In this document: piece after piece, positions 47,974-60,450 of the stretch
How the letters are laid out: each line of letters begins with the position of its first letter
Position numbering within the stretch: position 1 is the stretch's first letter
Source: Sistotremastrum niveocremeum HHB9708
Taxonomy: Eukaryota; Basidiomycota; Agaricomycetes; Sistotremastrales; Sistotremastraceae
NCBI GenBank assembly: GCA_001630475.1
Contig: KV419416.1
Location: forward strand, 72,477-136,476
Length of the DNA stretch: 64,000 bases
Direction of reading: 5' to 3'
Made by a program: the position numbers and the translations under genes
The notes under the pieces: model-generated
Told to the model about the DNA's origin: nothing
Seen by the model: only the letters and a program-made list of their open reading frames with translations
Database searches by the model: none

Positions 47974-48406
47974 ATGCCTGTTCCTTGGGAAGCTTTCATT
48001 CCGTTCGGTGCGTTGGCCACGCTGATTGCGAGGATTCTCAAGCTAAATAGAACTCTTATGAAGCGTTATTGACGACAATGTTTGCCGCCACCGGCACATT
48101 GGTCAATGTAGCGAAGCGGGGCCAGAATGACGGCAAGGTACGGTTCAAACCTACCTACTAATATTCTCTCCTGGAGCCTGAGATGATATGCTAGCCGCCT
48201 CGCTATAATGTGGATGCTTGGGATGAAATGATGATGGAGAGGGATCGCAGGCTGACTGGGTCACACCGCGGTCAATCCGTACGTCCAATTGCAGGCTTCC
48301 ATCCAGCTCCATTGCTAAAGCGTTTCTCGAAATTTCATAGGTTGATGTCGAGGCCCCAAAACAGTTTGCAACCAATTCTTCTTGGTATACAGAAAGAGCT
48401 CGATGA
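47974..48406 (+). CDS. Complex I MWFE-like subunit (NDUFA1 family)
   Basis: Four exons (47974-48007, 48064-48137, 48195-48278, 48341-48406) give 85 aa. MPVPWEAFIPFALLTTMFAA is the single membrane helix with the fungal MPVPWE start. GTLVNVAKRGQNDGKPPRYN, then MMMERDRRLTG and KQFATNSSWYTERAR complete it. This is the fungal NADH-ubiquinone oxidoreductase subunit related to MWFE/NDUFA1, a membrane-arm subunit. All phases agree. It shares a 181-bp divergent promoter with the REEP gene. The third complex I gene in this 6.5-kb stretch. Confidence 0.85.
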
Positions 48407-48636
48407 TGTCGATAAACGAAATAGAAGCGTTCTGCCACATCCTCTGCTCTTCGTTGGCTCAATGTCAAAGCCCACAGTCACCGGATATATCAGGAAGAGA
48501 AGAGAGATACGCTCTATTCATACAACGCAAAAATGATTGTCCAAGGATACCGTAAGATGCAAGAGAAACGAAAAACAGATCAATCGAAGGAGTCACAGAT
48601 CTAATACACACGACAAGGATGAGAACCAGACAAAGA

Positions 48637-50707
48637 TCAGTCAGCGCGTTCTTGTCCCGCTGGGACCAGAGCCCACAGACAAAGAGCGACGGCCATGACA
48701 GTGACCAACCTACACAAAGAGAGTCAGCAGAGTAATTACCAGGGTAGCAGAACAAGGACGAACAGTGGCTGGAGTGAAGATATTCCAAATTTATTTGCCA
48801 GAGTGCCGGTCCTACCAACGATATGAGCTCATGGTCGAACGGACCAACAAGACACCTACAAGAATGGCAGAAGGGCGCTCCCCGTTTGACCGAATCCTGC
48901 TACCCAGCCAATTGCACCGGATAGCAAAGATCGCGGGATAGTGCTTCCGGCCGAGCGCATTGCAATGGGATACATAGGGCCGAGGAAGAGTCCTACTAAT
49001 GATACGGCAATGGCGTTCTCCAACAATGAGGGAATTCGCCAGACTGTGATCTCTAAGCTGAAATTACGGTTTAGTAGGGTGCCGAATAGAAAGAGGTCGG
49101 CGTACCAGATAGCGATCAACATGTAGGCGTGCATAACCCTTCTCTCTCCAAACTGAGAAGACATGTGTAAGCTCAATAGCGGCGAATGTACCAAGTGTAA
49201 AACATGCCTTTCGGTTAACCCAAATGAACGCAACTCGGCCTATTGTCAGGCCTTCCGAAGGCATCAGGGAATGCTGAGACTTTACAGAGCAGCGTACACA
49301 CCTCCCCAGAAACCAGATGAAACGTATCCAGCAGAAGGTCCAGCGCCGCGAAGGCCTTGCAGATATGTATTGATCCATCCTATAAGCCAGGCCTCAGGGC
49401 CTCATCCTTGGAACACTTTACAACTTACCACCGATAGTAACCTCTGTTCCAGTATATACGAGAGCCCAAAAGGCCAACGTATGCATTGGTTTCAGGGTCA
49501 ACATCCGCTTGAAAATGCTTCCTTGGCTTGCGGCACTTTGTTCGATGGGCGCTTGGCCAGTTTGTCCCAATAAATCTAGTGACAATCCCTTAGGAGACGT
49601 CACAGAGTTCTAGAGGTAAGGCGTACCTTCGTATCGTTGGAAGCGGAACACCAAAATTAATAGCAGGCAGTTGATGAGAGCCAAACCCAGAGACGTAAGA
49701 TAGTAGAATTGCCATCGTGGCATCTGAGCGAATTGTGTAGCCGCCAAAGGTACGACCAAAGCTCCAGTGCCTGTTCATATTTTTTAGAAACTCATCGCAG
49801 TACCTGTAGCACAAAGATTACCGACCATACGACGCATGTGCAAATCCAAGGCGGAAGGCTGAATTGGGCATTGAGGTAACATACATGTTACCTTGAGCAT
49901 TCTCGAAACGATGTGAGCGAGTCATTTGAGCATTCAAATTCACTCCTCACATAAATAGCCAATCCCCATCCGTTTAGAGCATATCCAATAGCAAATAGGG
50001 GGAAAGGAGGTCCAGATGCTTGCACAGTGTATCCTATAATCAACGCGATCGTGGCTGGATATAAAAGGGTTAAAATCAGAATGATATTGGGCTGCCTCGC
50101 TCGTCTGACCTGCGACAAATGTTTTCCCGAACCCAATTTTGTCACTCAATTTGATATTACTCAAGGCGCCAACAATGAAACCGATGCTATTACTAAGAAA
50201 AAGAAGGGATACAATGGCAAAATCGACCTGGAAGATTATTGAGTCTCTCCAGCTTTAGTGAGATGATGGGCGTGACTGACTTTATAGAATCTTTGAATTG
50301 TAGGTAATAGCGGCCCCTTGGGGAGATGTCAGAATAAGTCATACTCCGTCAGGCTGAGGGCGAACCGTTGCACCATCATTCCAACCCATCAAGAAGAAGC
50401 TAAAGCAGACAGCAGCGAAGTGGATGTGTAGCAGACGCTTCTGTTTAGGAGTTGGGCCTTGGACCAGGGGGACTCTGCTCGTTGCTGTAGTGGACCTCGA
50501 AGCTGCTGGTCGAGACATCTCAGACAATTCGATGTCTTCAGCAACACCGATATCCTGCTCATTCACTCGTGTACGACTTTGGAGAGCAGAAGTGTGAGAA
50601 GTGACCGGCTTCCCTGCACTCAGTCTATCCAATGAAGGCAATCGCGAAAGCACAGTGATTGCAGTCGCCGGAACAGTAATGTCTCGAGGAGAGTCAACGT
50701 CGGCCAT
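48637..50707 (-). CDS. MFS transporter, copy 1 of tandem triplet
   Basis: Major facilitator protein of the Bsc6/fucose-permease-like group. The N-terminal 100 residues are hydrophilic, then HIHFAAVCFSFFLMGWNDGA begins helix 1. Later blocks are IKLSDKIGFGKTF (the MFS motif-A loop), MHTLAFWALVYTGTEVTIGG and IGWVAGFGQTGSALLPFL; the end is LWALVPAGQERAD. Many short introns separate the helices. The substrate is unknown. The same helix-1 WND, DKIGFGKTF and GFGQTG blocks recur in the two following copies, so all three arose by tandem duplication. This copy lacks none of the expected motifs that I can see. Confidence 0.85.
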
Positions 50708-51327
50708 AGCAAACTAGACGATACGAGTCGCAGGGAAGAGCCTGAAGCCAGTACTCTGAGACTCGTGGGGCCATAATTATTGAGAATAGACTACTCCAGG
50801 GCCCGCACGGACGGAACTGCTGACGAATTAGATTACATGGAAGGATGGTCCGATCGAACGAGCTCCAGTGCATTACCGGGAAAATTTAGGGTGTCTTCCC
50901 CAGGAACCTTCACAGCCGTTATCTCTACCATTTTACATCACTTGTCCTGGCACATGTGCTTTTGCAGGAAAGACCGGTACGGTATCTAGAATCGAAACGG
51001 GCCCAGGCGTGATAGCTCCTTTCTTTACAGAAAATAAATTTTGCCCGTGTTTCACACCAGTTTAGAACGAACATTTCATGCCAAATTCTTAAGTCGAAGA
51101 TCGCAATGCTTGGAGGAGTTAGGAGCTTGAGCTGGGTCAGGAGGCAAGTGATTAGCCGGTAGCCGACATTTGCTTCCGGTGCTGTTTGACGTCGGCGTTT
51201 CAAGGGCATCACAGTCGGACATGGTATTTCCCCACAAATCCTCTGACCCCAACCCCATAAATAGGCGAGGCCAACCCTGCTGAAGTGTTATCTCATCCTT
51301 GTTTATTTTTCTTTTTAATAGATAGCC
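50708..51327. other. Spacer between MFS copies 1 and 2
   Basis: About 620 bp upstream of copy 1. Short frames only. No transposon or repeat recognised that could explain the duplication. Confidence 0.4.
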
Positions 51328-53380
51328 TTAATCTAGATGAGTTTGTTCGTGCGGAATGAAGGCCCAGACCCCGAGCATCACACACATCAAAGCAACAATG
51401 CTAAGAAACGTACTGCTATCAGTCCACGCGATTTTCATATGTAGTCCCTGTACTCACACAGGCTGAAGCACCGAGATACCGAATTTCGTAGCCAGAATGC
51501 CAGTTCTGACGCAATGACCAGGATCAATCTCAGTCATTAGTCCCCCGTATTTGCGGACTCACATGAATGGGAAAAATGCACTTCCACTCTGACCCAACCC
51601 AAATATCCAGCCTAGTGCAATGGAGAAAATAGACGGCGGGAGTATTTTGCCCGCAGAGCCAACGGCAATGGGGAACATTGGACCCAGGAAAAGCCCAACG
51701 AAGGAAACCGCGATAGCGTTCTGAAATAATGACGGTATTCTCCAGACGGTGATTTGAAGCCTGGAACGTGTCGCATCAGACGCATTTCTATCGAGTCCAG
51801 AGTCACATACCCAATTGCGATGACGGTATAGGCAAGAATTACTCTCATTTCTCCGACCTTTTTGTTGACCCAAACAAAAGCCACTCGACCCAAGGTTAAT
51901 CCTATAAAATCACTCAGCCAAGACAGGATTGATCACACTGATTTTCTTTACCTCCCCAAAATCCAGTAGAAACATATCCAGCAGAAGGCCCGGCACCTCT
52001 CAAATCAATGAGAAACGTGCTGATCCAGCCTGTTCATAGGTATCAATATTTACGCCTTTAAAATGCGACAACTACTTGCCTCCAATCGATACTTCCACAC
52101 CGACGTAAACAAAGGCCCAGATGGCAAGCAAGTGCGTCGCCTTCAGCTTCATCATTTTCCGGAACTTGTTTGAGTTATCTGCGGATGCAGAATCTAAGGG
52201 GGATTTCCCAATCTGTCTCAACAAATCTGAATAAAAAGGTATGATCATGGTGAGTGGTTTCTTTGAAACCGCCGGTGTCAGAACCTCTTCACCTTCGTGT
52301 CTCTGAAAGCCAAACACTAAGTAAAGAAGACCGCAATCTATCAGGGCCAACCCGATGGCTGTAAGGTAGTGGAAAGACCAGTGGTGCATCTGAGAGAACC
52401 GAGTTGAAGACAGAGGTACGATGAGTGCTCCGATGCCTGCACTCAATATATATTAATTGGTTTTCTTAGTGAGGTATGTATCTCACCATAAGTGGCGTGA
52501 AGAAAACCCATAAGGGAACCGCCGCCTTGCATTGTGGTAACATACATATTGCCTTGCGTGTTCTACAGAGGCGTGAGGACGATGCATCTATGTGCGAGGA
52601 GAACTTACGACCACAGCGAGGCCCCAACCAACAATCGCAAAGCCAATCGCAAAAAGTGGGAACGGGGGAGCCGACGCCAGAATAGCATATCCTACGACTT
52701 GAATTGATGCTCCTATACAGATAGGTCCTTTGAATATCATCATCGATGAGAGTAAGTATTAGCTCACCCAACAAAGAAGTCCTCCCGAATCCAATTTTGT
52801 CGGCGATCTTCATATTGGTCAAACCTCCCAAGAAAAACCCAATGGCGTTACTCAGGAACAATAATGAAACAATCGCAAAGTCAACCTGATATGCACCACT
52901 CAATGAGGTAGTGTAATACACTGAAGAGAAATTCATCTACCCCGTATACTCTCTGTATTCTAGGAAGCAAGGGCCCCTGTTGAAAGCAAAAATAAATCCC
53001 AAGAAAATTAATGGGAACATTGGCAGGCTCCTCACGGTTGCAGCATCGTTCCATCCGCCCATAAATTCACCAAGACATAGGAGACAAAAATGGATCATCT
53101 GCGTGCGTTTCTGACCGGCTGTTTGTTGAATGTCTTCAATCCTTTCCTGTACGGCAGATCGTCCCGTCTGTGCTGTACGAAGACTGGGCAGTTCCCCGAG
53201 TTCTACATTGTCAGAACGCTCGGTATGGCGTCCATCAAGCCGTAAACGATGCTGCGGTTCAGTTTCAAAGGATTTGGGATCTATGGCGTGCTCCAATGCA
53301 CTGAGTTCTCTCCCCGCGTCGGAGCTCTCGTTTGTACGCGCAGCAGTGGCGCGCTCTTGTAAAGTGTGGACTGTCGACAT
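51328..53380 (-). CDS. MFS transporter, copy 2 of tandem triplet
   Basis: Starts at the ATG at 53380. Residues 1-110 are hydrophilic; then MIHFCLLCLGEFMGGWNDAA, VDFAIVSLLFLSNAIGFFLG and MKIADKIGFGRTS. The middle contains THLLAIWAFVYVGVEVSIGG, the second half LGWIFGLGQSGSAFFPF, and the end is GVWAFIPHEQTHLD. These align block by block with copies 1 and 3. It seems closer to copy 3: both share GVEVSIGG and the end form THxD. Likely a plasma- or vacuolar-membrane transporter; the substrate cannot be read from the sequence. Confidence 0.86.
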
Positions 53381-53897
53381 GGTCCGATGTGGGAACGGGG
53401 GTTGTTGTCTTCCGTTCGGGTTTCTGGTCTTCCTGGGGCTCTTTAGTACGTGTGTTGGGCTGGCCCCTTTGTCTGTGAATATCGTATCACGTCCTCAAGC
53501 TTGGTCCCGAAGTTTATCCGAAAGATCAATGTCGTTCGCGGGAGGATCAAAGTTTTGGCCATGGGGTAGTTTGTGTGCCAATCTCGCCATTCGCGATACC
53601 ATACGATGCTCCAGTAATGTAAAGAAGTGGGGGAAAGAAGGTCACCCGTTTCTCTCCGCTCAAGTGCGCCTCCACTTAGTTTGACTTAGTTGGTTCGATG
53701 AAGAGTTTGAGCGTCGGAGTTTGAATCATGGAATTTGGCGATTTCTGTTTTGGGAAACTGAGCTTGTAGACGCCCTTTTCTGCTGAATCCTTACAACGTA
53801 TGGTAAGTATTGGAGTTACTATCACTATTTGACAATTGGCAAGATATCGATATGAAGCTACTGCACACTGACGCCCGCCGCGGTACCTACCTCGATA
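53381..53897. other. Spacer between MFS copies 2 and 3
   Basis: About 515 bp upstream of copy 2. A plus-strand frame here has no family resemblance. Expected to hold the promoter of copy 2 and the 3' UTR of copy 3. Confidence 0.4.
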
Positions 53898-55808
53898 TTA
53901 ATCCTGATGGGTCGCCTCGGTCGGGACCAAAGCCCAGAGCCCAAACATCGCGCACATCAGAGAAACAATACTGTTAAAGCCTGTTAGAAAGCCTGCTGTG
54001 ATTGATATAAACTACGCACACTGGTTCAAGGACTGAGATGCCGTATTTGGTAGCCAGGATACCCGTTCTATCTCAGCTGATGAGCGCTCGCTAGAGTGAA
54101 GTTGAAGCAGTATGTAAAACTTACACAAAGGGCAATAAAGCACCTCCAGTTTGACCCAATGCAGCTACCCATCCAAGAGCGCCGGAAAATACTGAGCGTG
54201 GAAGTAGTCGGCCTGCGGATCGAATGGCGATCGGGTACATCGGGCCAAGAAAGAGGCCAACGAACGACACCGCAATTGCATTCTCGAGTAAAGACGGTAA
54301 GCGCCACACAGTGATTTGCAGCCTGACCAAAGCCAATGAAACTTGTGAGAGCGATAATCAAAACTATTTGTTTGACCATACCCGATAGCAATGACTGTGT
54401 AGGCAAGAAGTACTCTCATCTCACCTAACCGTTTGTTGACCCAAACGAAAGCCACTCGCCCTAACGTTAACCCTAGCATCCACAGTCATTTTATATATTT
54501 TATTCAAAAGGCTTTTTGACCCACCTCCCCAAAATCCGGTCGATACATACCCAGCTGAGGGGCTTGCTCCTCGCAAGTCTATGAGGAAGGTACTAATCCA
54601 ACCTCAGGCCCACATTCAGGCTTAATAGGAATCGTGTTTTTCTTCAACTCACCACCTATTGAAACTTCGACTCCAACGTAAACAAAGGCCCAAAGCGCGA
54701 TGAGGTGCATTGTCTTGAGTTTGACTAGTCTCTTGAACTTGTTTGTTCTATTTGTTGAGGTGCTTTCAAAGGGTGCCATTCCGGTTTGTGTTAGAAGCTC
54801 TATGTCGAATGTGATGTGAGTGAGGTTTTTAATTACATGATATGATGATAACGTACCGTCTGATCTTTTAGACCCGAATACCGTGTAAATGAGTCCGCAG
54901 TCCAGAATCGCAATTCCAACCGCAATAAGATAATGGTACGACCAATGTGTCATTTGGGCAAACCGAGTGGTTGAAAGAGGCACGATGAGAGCACCGATAC
55001 CTAGACAATGCATTAGCAACGCTACAACGAGACTTTCCATCTCCCACCAAAAGACGCATGAAGGAATCCAATGAGGGAACCGCCGCCCTGCATTGCGGTT
55101 ACATGCATATTTGCTTGCATGTTCTATTCTCTGAAGGTGAAAGGGGGCCGTCTGTGGGCCAAAGCTACTCACTACAATAGCAATCCCCCAACCGACGAAC
55201 AGGAATCCGACACAAAGGAATGGAAAAGGAGGGGCTGACGCCAAGATAGAAAATCCAACTGTCTGACTAGAAGCGCCTTCGTAATATTTGTTAGACGATC
55301 ATTGACATTCTAGTCACACATAAGGTCGAGCTCACCTATCAATGATATTCTTCCGAAGCCCAGCTTGTCCGTGAGTTTCATGTTACTCAACCCTCCTATG
55401 AAGAAACCAATGCTGTTGCTCAAAAACAACAAGGACACAGTTGCAAAATCCACCTGCGTTTCGGTTTAGATCGAAGGTGCACATGTGGGAATCTTAGGAC
55501 AAACGAACCCCATAAACTTTCTGTATTTTGGGAAGTAGCGGTCCCTATACCGAGGAAAGAAAGTCGATTGGAAGAGAAATGCTTCTTGTGGAATTTAAGC
55601 TCACTGTACCACCGCTATTCCATCCCCCCATGAACATGCCGAGGCACAATAAACCAAAATGAATATGTCCCAATCGTTTCTGATGAACGGTTCGTTCGTT
55701 GGGTTCGTTCACGGTCAGAGTTGGTAGGGAAGCATTCTGTTCCACTCTTCGAGGAAGTGGTGCCAATTCGATAGTCTGGCTTTCAACCAAAGTCGTTGCA
55801 GACGACAT
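53898..55808 (-). CDS. MFS transporter, copy 3 of tandem triplet
   Basis: Starts at the ATG at 55808 with the shortest N-terminus of the three (~50 hydrophilic residues). Then HIHFGLLCLGMFMGGWNSGG, in which the usual Asp of the WND block is Ser, followed by VDFATVSLLFLSNSIGFFIG. The middle carries MHLIALWAFVYVGVEVSIGG, the second half GALGWVAALGQTGGALLPFV, and the end is GLWALVPTEATHQD. Intron positions seem to match those of the other copies. Substrate unknown. The Asp to Ser change at helix 1 could alter transport or coupling. Confidence 0.86.
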
Positions 55809-56560
55809 GGCCTCTGGTCACTAACTTGTGGAGAATAGACGCCTGGAGCTATCTGATGATCGTAAATGAATAGACCCTCCATCTGGGCACGAGTGCCTAC
55901 AGAACTTCAGATCCGAGATTCATCCGAGCGTAGTGGGGAGAACGCTATTATTGGTCAGGCACTGCAGTAGTCTTGAACTTTCTTGGGATCGTAGGGATCG
56001 ATACAGTAACGTGAGGGGTTCAAAGTGTTCCGGGCTCCGTGACAAGGACAGGACCACGATCTGACACCGGTAACAGGCTCTGAGATCGAAAAAGCAGAGA
56101 CTTGCATCGCTACGTTGCAGCCGTAGCCGCATCGCAATGCCCTGGGTTTTCACTGTACCTCGCACGTCAAGAAACCGGTCAGAGCAGAGCTTTTCAACGA
56201 GAAGCCTGCCGTTCATTCAGTATTCTCCTACGGCTGGCGCTTTTCAAGTGGGGTAGCTCGGGCATCCCGTGGACGACACTAGGCCATTTCGAGTTTAGAT
56301 CGCGTCGAAAAGAGGGAAATAAACCGTGAGAATTTCAGCGTCTCAGAGTTGTCATTCCGCCCATACAATCTGTGAGACACCCAAATTTTGCAAAAGCGCC
56401 TCACTAGAATCTCCCTCTCGGTCGCGCGTTTAAGTGTATTTCGGGAAGAATGTGTGCTCGACAGCGAAAGAAAAGGAGTCACTGCTCAGATCGGATTCCA
56501 ATTGGGGATGATAAATGTGAGTTCTATGAAAGCAATTTACAGCGACTATCCAAGACTCAG
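55809..56560. other. Spacer between MFS copy 3 and PPR gene
   Basis: About 750 bp with only short frames on both strands. It covers the copy 3 promoter and the 3' end of the PPR gene. Nothing else recognised. Confidence 0.4.
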
Positions 56561-58494
56561 CTAAGATTTACTTGGTTTCCCGTGTTGCAGAACCTCATTA
56601 GCCCTCTGCTTCCAAGATTGAAACCGTAGCACAGACTCTGCATCAAAGTATCTCCGATGGTCTTGTAGGCCGATGGTGACAAGTGACCGCAATTTCTCTG
56701 CAGCGAACTGCTTATAATCTTCATCTCTCCCTCTGTCCTGACCATTGGTCGAACGATGTGTTCCGAGTTCACTGACGCTTTCGTAAGGATTCGAATCGGA
56801 ATCCTCGGGTTGGCCCGGCGCTTCAATCACATCAAAGAATATGCGATCGATACCGATGTAGTCGAGCATTCTGAGACACTGTCGAGCGTGAGCTGGATCA
56901 CGTGCTGCGATGGCGCAGCGCAAGATTTGTGTCAGAGTAACAACATTGGTTTTCCAACGAACGGGGGAATCGACAGGTGGGGTAGGGATATCGTCAAGGA
57001 AGTCCGAGCTCTGGATGCCCGTGATGATATTCAGCGCAGCGCACATGGATTGCCAATCTTTGCACTTCTGACAAGTTGCAATGACCAGATTATAGATGCG
57101 GGAGGTGGGCTGTATCCGAAGTGCATCAAGCTTATCCTTCGCCAAAGATCGCCTCAGCCGCATCCATCGAAGCGCACGAACGGCCTGACTTCCTTCAGTC
57201 GATCCTCCTGCGGCAATATCGAGGTATGAGGCGAAGAGAAATTTCATATGAGAGTTATCGAGGATATGCGCGCGCTCTTCGTCATCCATGATCTGTCGGA
57301 TGTAATGAATGCACCACCTAGGCTTCTGCATAGTGTCGCATAGATTGAGAACAGCTTCCATGGTAAACTCGTTGAGAGGGACGCGTGCAGGTTTCGCGTC
57401 CACGCCAGGCTTGCTAAGCCCAAGATAATCGTGGATAATATTGAATGCCAAGGTCTGATCTGTCGGATGACCTCGACCGAGGAGCTTCAGAGCAGCCACC
57501 ACGGCATGTGAATCGATCGCGAAACCCACGCGTTCTGAAGCCTTCAGCATCTGTCGCCACAATAACGATGCTTCGGACGCGCCATCGCCAGATGCATCCT
57601 TGCTATCGTGGCGATAAAGGATAGCCCTGAACATCATGGTGAAGGTGTACTCCGTTGGGGCCATCGGACCTTCTTTGTCCAAGGCGTAAAAGACATCCCA
57701 CATCTTCTGCTTTAAGCGTGCGCTCCCCAATATTTCAATGTAATAATTGATGGGTTGAACGGAAAGACCGTGATGGTTGGGATCTAACGCCTTAAGATCT
57801 TTGACGTGTTCCAGATATGACTCGTAGAGAGACTGGGCACGTTCAAGCCTGAGAGGATTCTTCTCTGTCACTTGAGAACGCGAGAATCCATTCAGAAGGG
57901 TTTTGTAAGTATGCGATGAAGGTCCAAACCCTCTTCGTTTCATCTTGAATAGGTTTGTGAGAGACAATATATCGCACAATCCAGGTCACTTACCTCGATA
58001 TATAATTTCCAAGCAAGCTTCAGTCTTCCAGCTTTACACGCTTCCCAGATAATGGTGTTCCAGACAGCAACGTTTTGCGCGTCCAATGGAGCGTTGCTTA
58101 TCGTCGCCACCGCGTCATCTAGCTTGTTCTCTTCTGCAAGCTTGGATAGCCGTTTGGAGAGTACATGGGGTGCAAGAAGACGTTTCTCGCCGTCCGCAGT
58201 GTGTTCTTTGGATTTCGTGAACTTTTTGTGCTTGGGAAGTTCCGTATGCCCAAGAGCCTTAGTCCTCGTCCAGTCTTCTTTGGTTTTCGTGAGCTTTTGG
58301 AATTTAGCCGCATTTTCAGGCTTTTCTTTGAATAGGTTCCGTAATTCACTAAGAACTTTGGCACCAGTCCTCTTGGTTTCTCGGAAAGCAGCGTCTCTGA
58401 GAGGTCTTGCACTGGGCAGAGCAGACGTAGAAGCTTCGGTCGAGAGGCATCTAGCTGAAGTCGACGGCAATGATTTTGGTAAAGTTCTGAGCAT
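56561..58494 (-). CDS. Mitochondrial PPR protein
   Basis: Pentatricopeptide-type RNA-binding protein, likely for mitochondrial RNA processing or translation. The ATG at 58494 gives a presequence-like start (MLRTLPKSLPSTSARCLSTE); an in-frame ATG at 58542 would overlap the ost1 start and is less likely. Helical repeats appear as WNTIIWEACKAGRLKLAWKL, HTYKTLLNGFSRSQ, YTFTMMFRAILYRHDSK and SRIYNLVIATCQKCKDWQSM. One intron lies near 57.98 kb. The repeat content resembles fungal CCM1- and Dmr1-like proteins but no orthologue is claimed. The last ~470 residues are a single uninterrupted frame. Confidence 0.75.
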
Positions 58495-58540
58495 CGCCGG
58501 AAATAACTTGAGCAAACACAAGTTCTCCACGTCGCCCGCC

Positions 58541-60215
58541 ATGACCCGGCTATGGCACTGGACGCAAGTCCTCTATCTCCTCTCATGTCTGCTCAGTGTA
58601 TCATGGGCGACCAAGGGAAACATACTCTCCTTTGAAAATACTGCCATTGTTCGGACGGTGGAATTGGGTGGCTCACTGGTTGCTGTTACGACCACATATG
58701 CTATTCAAGCTGTTACCGGAGATACCTCAGAGTACATCGTTGCTCTCAGTGAGGCTGAACATGGCGTGACGAGCTGGATTGAGGCTACGTTGAAGGGCTC
58801 CGTTGACCCTCTGCAGTTGAAGCCATTGGGCTATAAACACGACTAGTACGTGTACAACCGTCGCGTCCATACCAATTTCTGATCCCATGATCCCAGCGCT
58901 GCTCACTTGTACTCCATAACTCTTCCACAAGTACCAGTCAAAGGCGAAACAACCAGCCTTGTCCTCGAGACTGTTCAAACGAAGGCTACATATCCATGGC
59001 CACCTTCATCACCTCAGGGTGGTGAGCAGTTGCTCAAATACGAGTCCGACCTCCTTGTCATCAGCCCATACGTCACCAGCGTCCAGCGAACCAAAGTCCG
59101 TGGTCCTGCTTCCATTCGCTCATTCACCACTCCGGAAGGCTTGGAGGCCTTCACCGACGAACCTACCGCCGTTCAGGCTGGCTCAGTCGTGACATACGGT
59201 CCCTACAAGAACATTCCTGCCTCTGCCAATCCTTTCTTCGCCGAGGAATCGCAGAAACGCATCCTCATTCACTATGAGTTCAATGAGGGAGTTTTGACTG
59301 TGGTGAAGCTGCAGCGGGCGGCCGAGATCAGCCATTGGGGTTCTAATCTCAATATTGAGAACCAGATTCTGTTGAGAAACACTGGGCCCACGTATGTTCG
59401 AACGCATTTTGGAGTGTGACAGGTTTATTGACAACACTCTCAGATTGAAAGGCCACTTCTCTCGCCTTGATCACCAGTTCCAAGGCCACTACCACAGCGC
59501 AGCAGCTCAATCAATTCGTTCAGTTCCCATGCTTCTCCCAGCAGGCATCAACACACCTTACTACTACGATCTCATCGGCAACGTATCAACTTCGAGATTC
59601 CGTCCCTCCCGAAGCGGTAAATCTCGAACGCTTCAATTCAGCTACCTCGATCTCCGACCTCGTTACCCATTATTGGGAGGATGGAATTACTCATTCACTC
59701 TCGGCTGGGATGCTCCTTTGAGCGATTCTGCTAAGTGGGATGCTAAAACCGGACGATATATCATCGGGGTGCCCTATTGGACGCCTATTACGGGATCCTA
59801 CGTAGAGGAGGCGGAGGTGAAGATCGTCTTGCCTGAGGGTGCAACGTACGTGTTCTCTGGCATACCAATGCAATCTATCAGAATACTGACATTTTTCTCT
59901 GCAGCGATGTCGAAGTTTTCCCTCCCTTCAACCCTCTGACGGTCAATCGTACAGTTCACACAAGCTACCTCGACACCACCGGACGACCTGCCATCATCCT
60001 CACTAATACGCGGATAACCGACAGACATACAGGTGTCATCTACGTACGTTCTCCATCTGCTGATTGTCGTCTCGTCTAATGAAGGTCTCCAGGTCACCTA
60101 CAAAGTGCCATTTACTGCGCATTTGAAAAAGCCGATAGCTGTGGCCGCAGCAACTTTCAGCGTGTTCGTCCTCGCGCTTGCTGCGAGACGGGTTGATCCA
60201 AGGATTCATAAGTAA
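58541..60215 (+). CDS. ost1: Oligosaccharyltransferase subunit OST1 (ribophorin I)
   Basis: Subunit of the ER complex that N-glycosylates proteins. A signal peptide (LWHWTQVLYLLSCLLSVSWA) starts at the ATG at 58541. Ribophorin blocks follow: SFENTAIVRTVELGGSLVAV, KYESDLLVISPYVTSVQRTK, VTYGPYKNIPA, ISHWGSNLNIENQILLRNTG, LKGHFSRLDHQFQGHYHSAA, RSVPMLLPAGINTPYYYDLI and RPRYPLLGGWNYSFTLGWDA. One C-terminal membrane helix (IAVAAATFSVFVLALAARRV) is followed by DPRIHK, stop at 60213-60215. About 490 aa, as expected for fungi. Several introns, including one before LKGHFSRL. The PPR start lies only 46 bp away on the other strand. Confidence 0.93.
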
Positions 60216-60450
60216 AATAACTAAACGTTGTGTTGTTATAGCTTTGGAATTCAATGCAAAATTATTTATCTCATGTCCAGCGTCTTCCTTGGCTGCATTA
60301 GGCTTTATCACTTTTTGTATCGACCTGCAAGTTCGTAGAACCGAACGTGTCCGAGTCAGACAAGCTTTGAAGCACGTTCGATAAATGGTTGGGGACAATA
60401 CAGTTACACATACACTAACAATACATGGGGTCGAGAATAGTCCATAGTGT

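Noticed and set aside
48637-55808. A possible biosynthetic gene cluster around the MFS genes
   Set aside because: Neighbours are complex I, REEP, PPR and OST genes; no synthase, P450 or cluster regulator is present.
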